This document shows positions 63,667 to 64,000 of a stretch of 64,000 bases of DNA, piece by piece. The translations under genes and the position numbers were made by a program. Position 1 is the stretch's first letter. Each line of letters opens with the position of its first letter. The stretch covers positions 434,001 through 498,000 of the forward strand of contig NZ_AP024718.1 of NCBI RefSeq assembly GCF_030294985.1, read 5' to 3'. The notes beneath the pieces were generated by a model. The model was not told where the DNA came from, searched no databases, and was given only the letters and a program-made list of their open reading frames with translations. Source of the stretch: Methylomarinovum tepidoasis. Its GTDB lineage: Bacteria > Pseudomonadota > Gammaproteobacteria > Methylococcales > Methylothermaceae.

Positions 63667-64000
63667 ATGACCAAGAAAGCGACTCATACGCAATGGTTAT
63701 TCCGGATTTTTGTACTGGGACTGACCATTCTGCCCCCCATTGTCTATGGGGAAGAGGTCAAATTGTTCCAGAACCCACCTTCTGCGGAAGAGATGGGAAA
63801 ACTGCTCTTCCCTGAGAAAGCCGCCAAACCCAAGACCCGATCCCTGGCTTTCAGTCCGGTGGAAGCGCAAAGCGCTCCCAAAGAGTCGATCGCCATCGCC
63901 CTGCCGATTCAGTTCGACTTCAACTCCGCCACCATTCGGGACGATGCCAAACCGTTTCTGGATGAAATCGGCCGAATGCTGACCATGGCGCAATTTCGCA
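63667..64000 (+). CDS. OmpA-like peptidoglycan-associated protein, cut by the right edge
   Basis: The visible 111 residues have a signal (MTKKATHTQWLFRIFVLGLTILPPIVYG), a linker and the start of an OmpA C-terminal domain (IALPIQFDFNSATIRDDAKPFLDEIGRML), which binds peptidoglycan. GAGG at 63657-63660 favours the ATG at 63667; the ATG at 63643 overlapping the previous stop is also possible. It probably completes a wall-anchored envelope complex with the CsgG-like protein. Confidence 0.8.
   Translation, partial: MTKKATHTQWLFRIFVLGLTILPPIVYGEEVKLFQNPPSAEEMGKLLFPEKAAKPKTRSLAFSPVEAQSAPKESIAIALPIQFDFNSATIRDDAKPFLDEIGRMLTMAQFR

Overview
The window looks like part of a GC-rich gammaproteobacterial chromosome. 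The gene orders gatCAB, mreBCD-mrdA-rodA-mltB-rlpA-dacA-dat-ybeD-lipB-lipA and hfq-hflX-hflK-hflC-hisZ-purA are typical of Gammaproteobacteria. Cytochrome c4, an HscC-like chaperone operon and an assimilatory nitrate module would suit a Methylococcales- or Chromatiales-like organism, but nothing here fixes the genus. Most of the window is dense housekeeping DNA with short overlaps (TGATG, ATGA, GTGA) between cotranscribed genes.

Region by region. 1-4149 is a nitrate-assimilation module: a nitrate reductase catalytic subunit (cut by the left edge) diverges from a NarK/NasA-type transporter, followed by a PP2C phosphatase-Ser/Thr kinase fusion. The divergent gap has two sigma-54-like promoters facing away from NtrC-like dyads. 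4150-7440 is a patchy region with a RelA/SpoT C-terminal remnant, a cupredoxin, tRNA-Cys and tRNA-Gly, a macrodomain protein and a lone TnpB element. 7441-10455 holds an M18 aminopeptidase, a GIY-YIG-like protein and purD. 10477-15943 is a second Hsp70 system on the minus strand (TPR protein, J-like protein with HPP instead of HPD, GrpE-like protein, HscC-like Hsp70, zinc-ribbon protein, lipoprotein) downstream of gatCAB. 19283-31132 is a long plus-strand envelope and lipoate run from mreB to lipA, ending in a dehydrogenase.

31133-42737 includes a DUF2780-like lipoprotein, an SprT-like protein, a DciA-like protein, secA, argJ, a Nudix-ThiE-like fusion, an HDOD regulator, a lytic transglycosylase, gmk, yicC and a second kinase. 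42758-49468 is the hfq-hfl-hisZ-purA block. 49622-60197 holds ispH, an RCK ion channel with a small membrane partner, hslR, xseA, cytochrome c4, malate dehydrogenase, a fatty-acid desaturase, a SPOR protein and argS.

From about 60.2 kb to the right edge the base composition drops and a six-gene plus-strand cluster begins. It has two small exported proteins made almost entirely of 39-44 residue repeats rich in Asn, Ser, Thr, Ile, Val and Ala. A third exported protein carries one degenerate repeat at its C terminus. Next come a large lipoprotein with a CsgG-like domain, a peptidoglycan-binding domain and a DUF4384-like domain, then a BamE/SmpA-like lipoprotein, and an OmpA-type protein cut by the right edge. 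I read this as an uncharacterised curli-like secretion and fibre (functional amyloid or beta-solenoid) system. It is the most interesting part of the window; its function is inferred from signal peptides, repeats and domain resemblance only.
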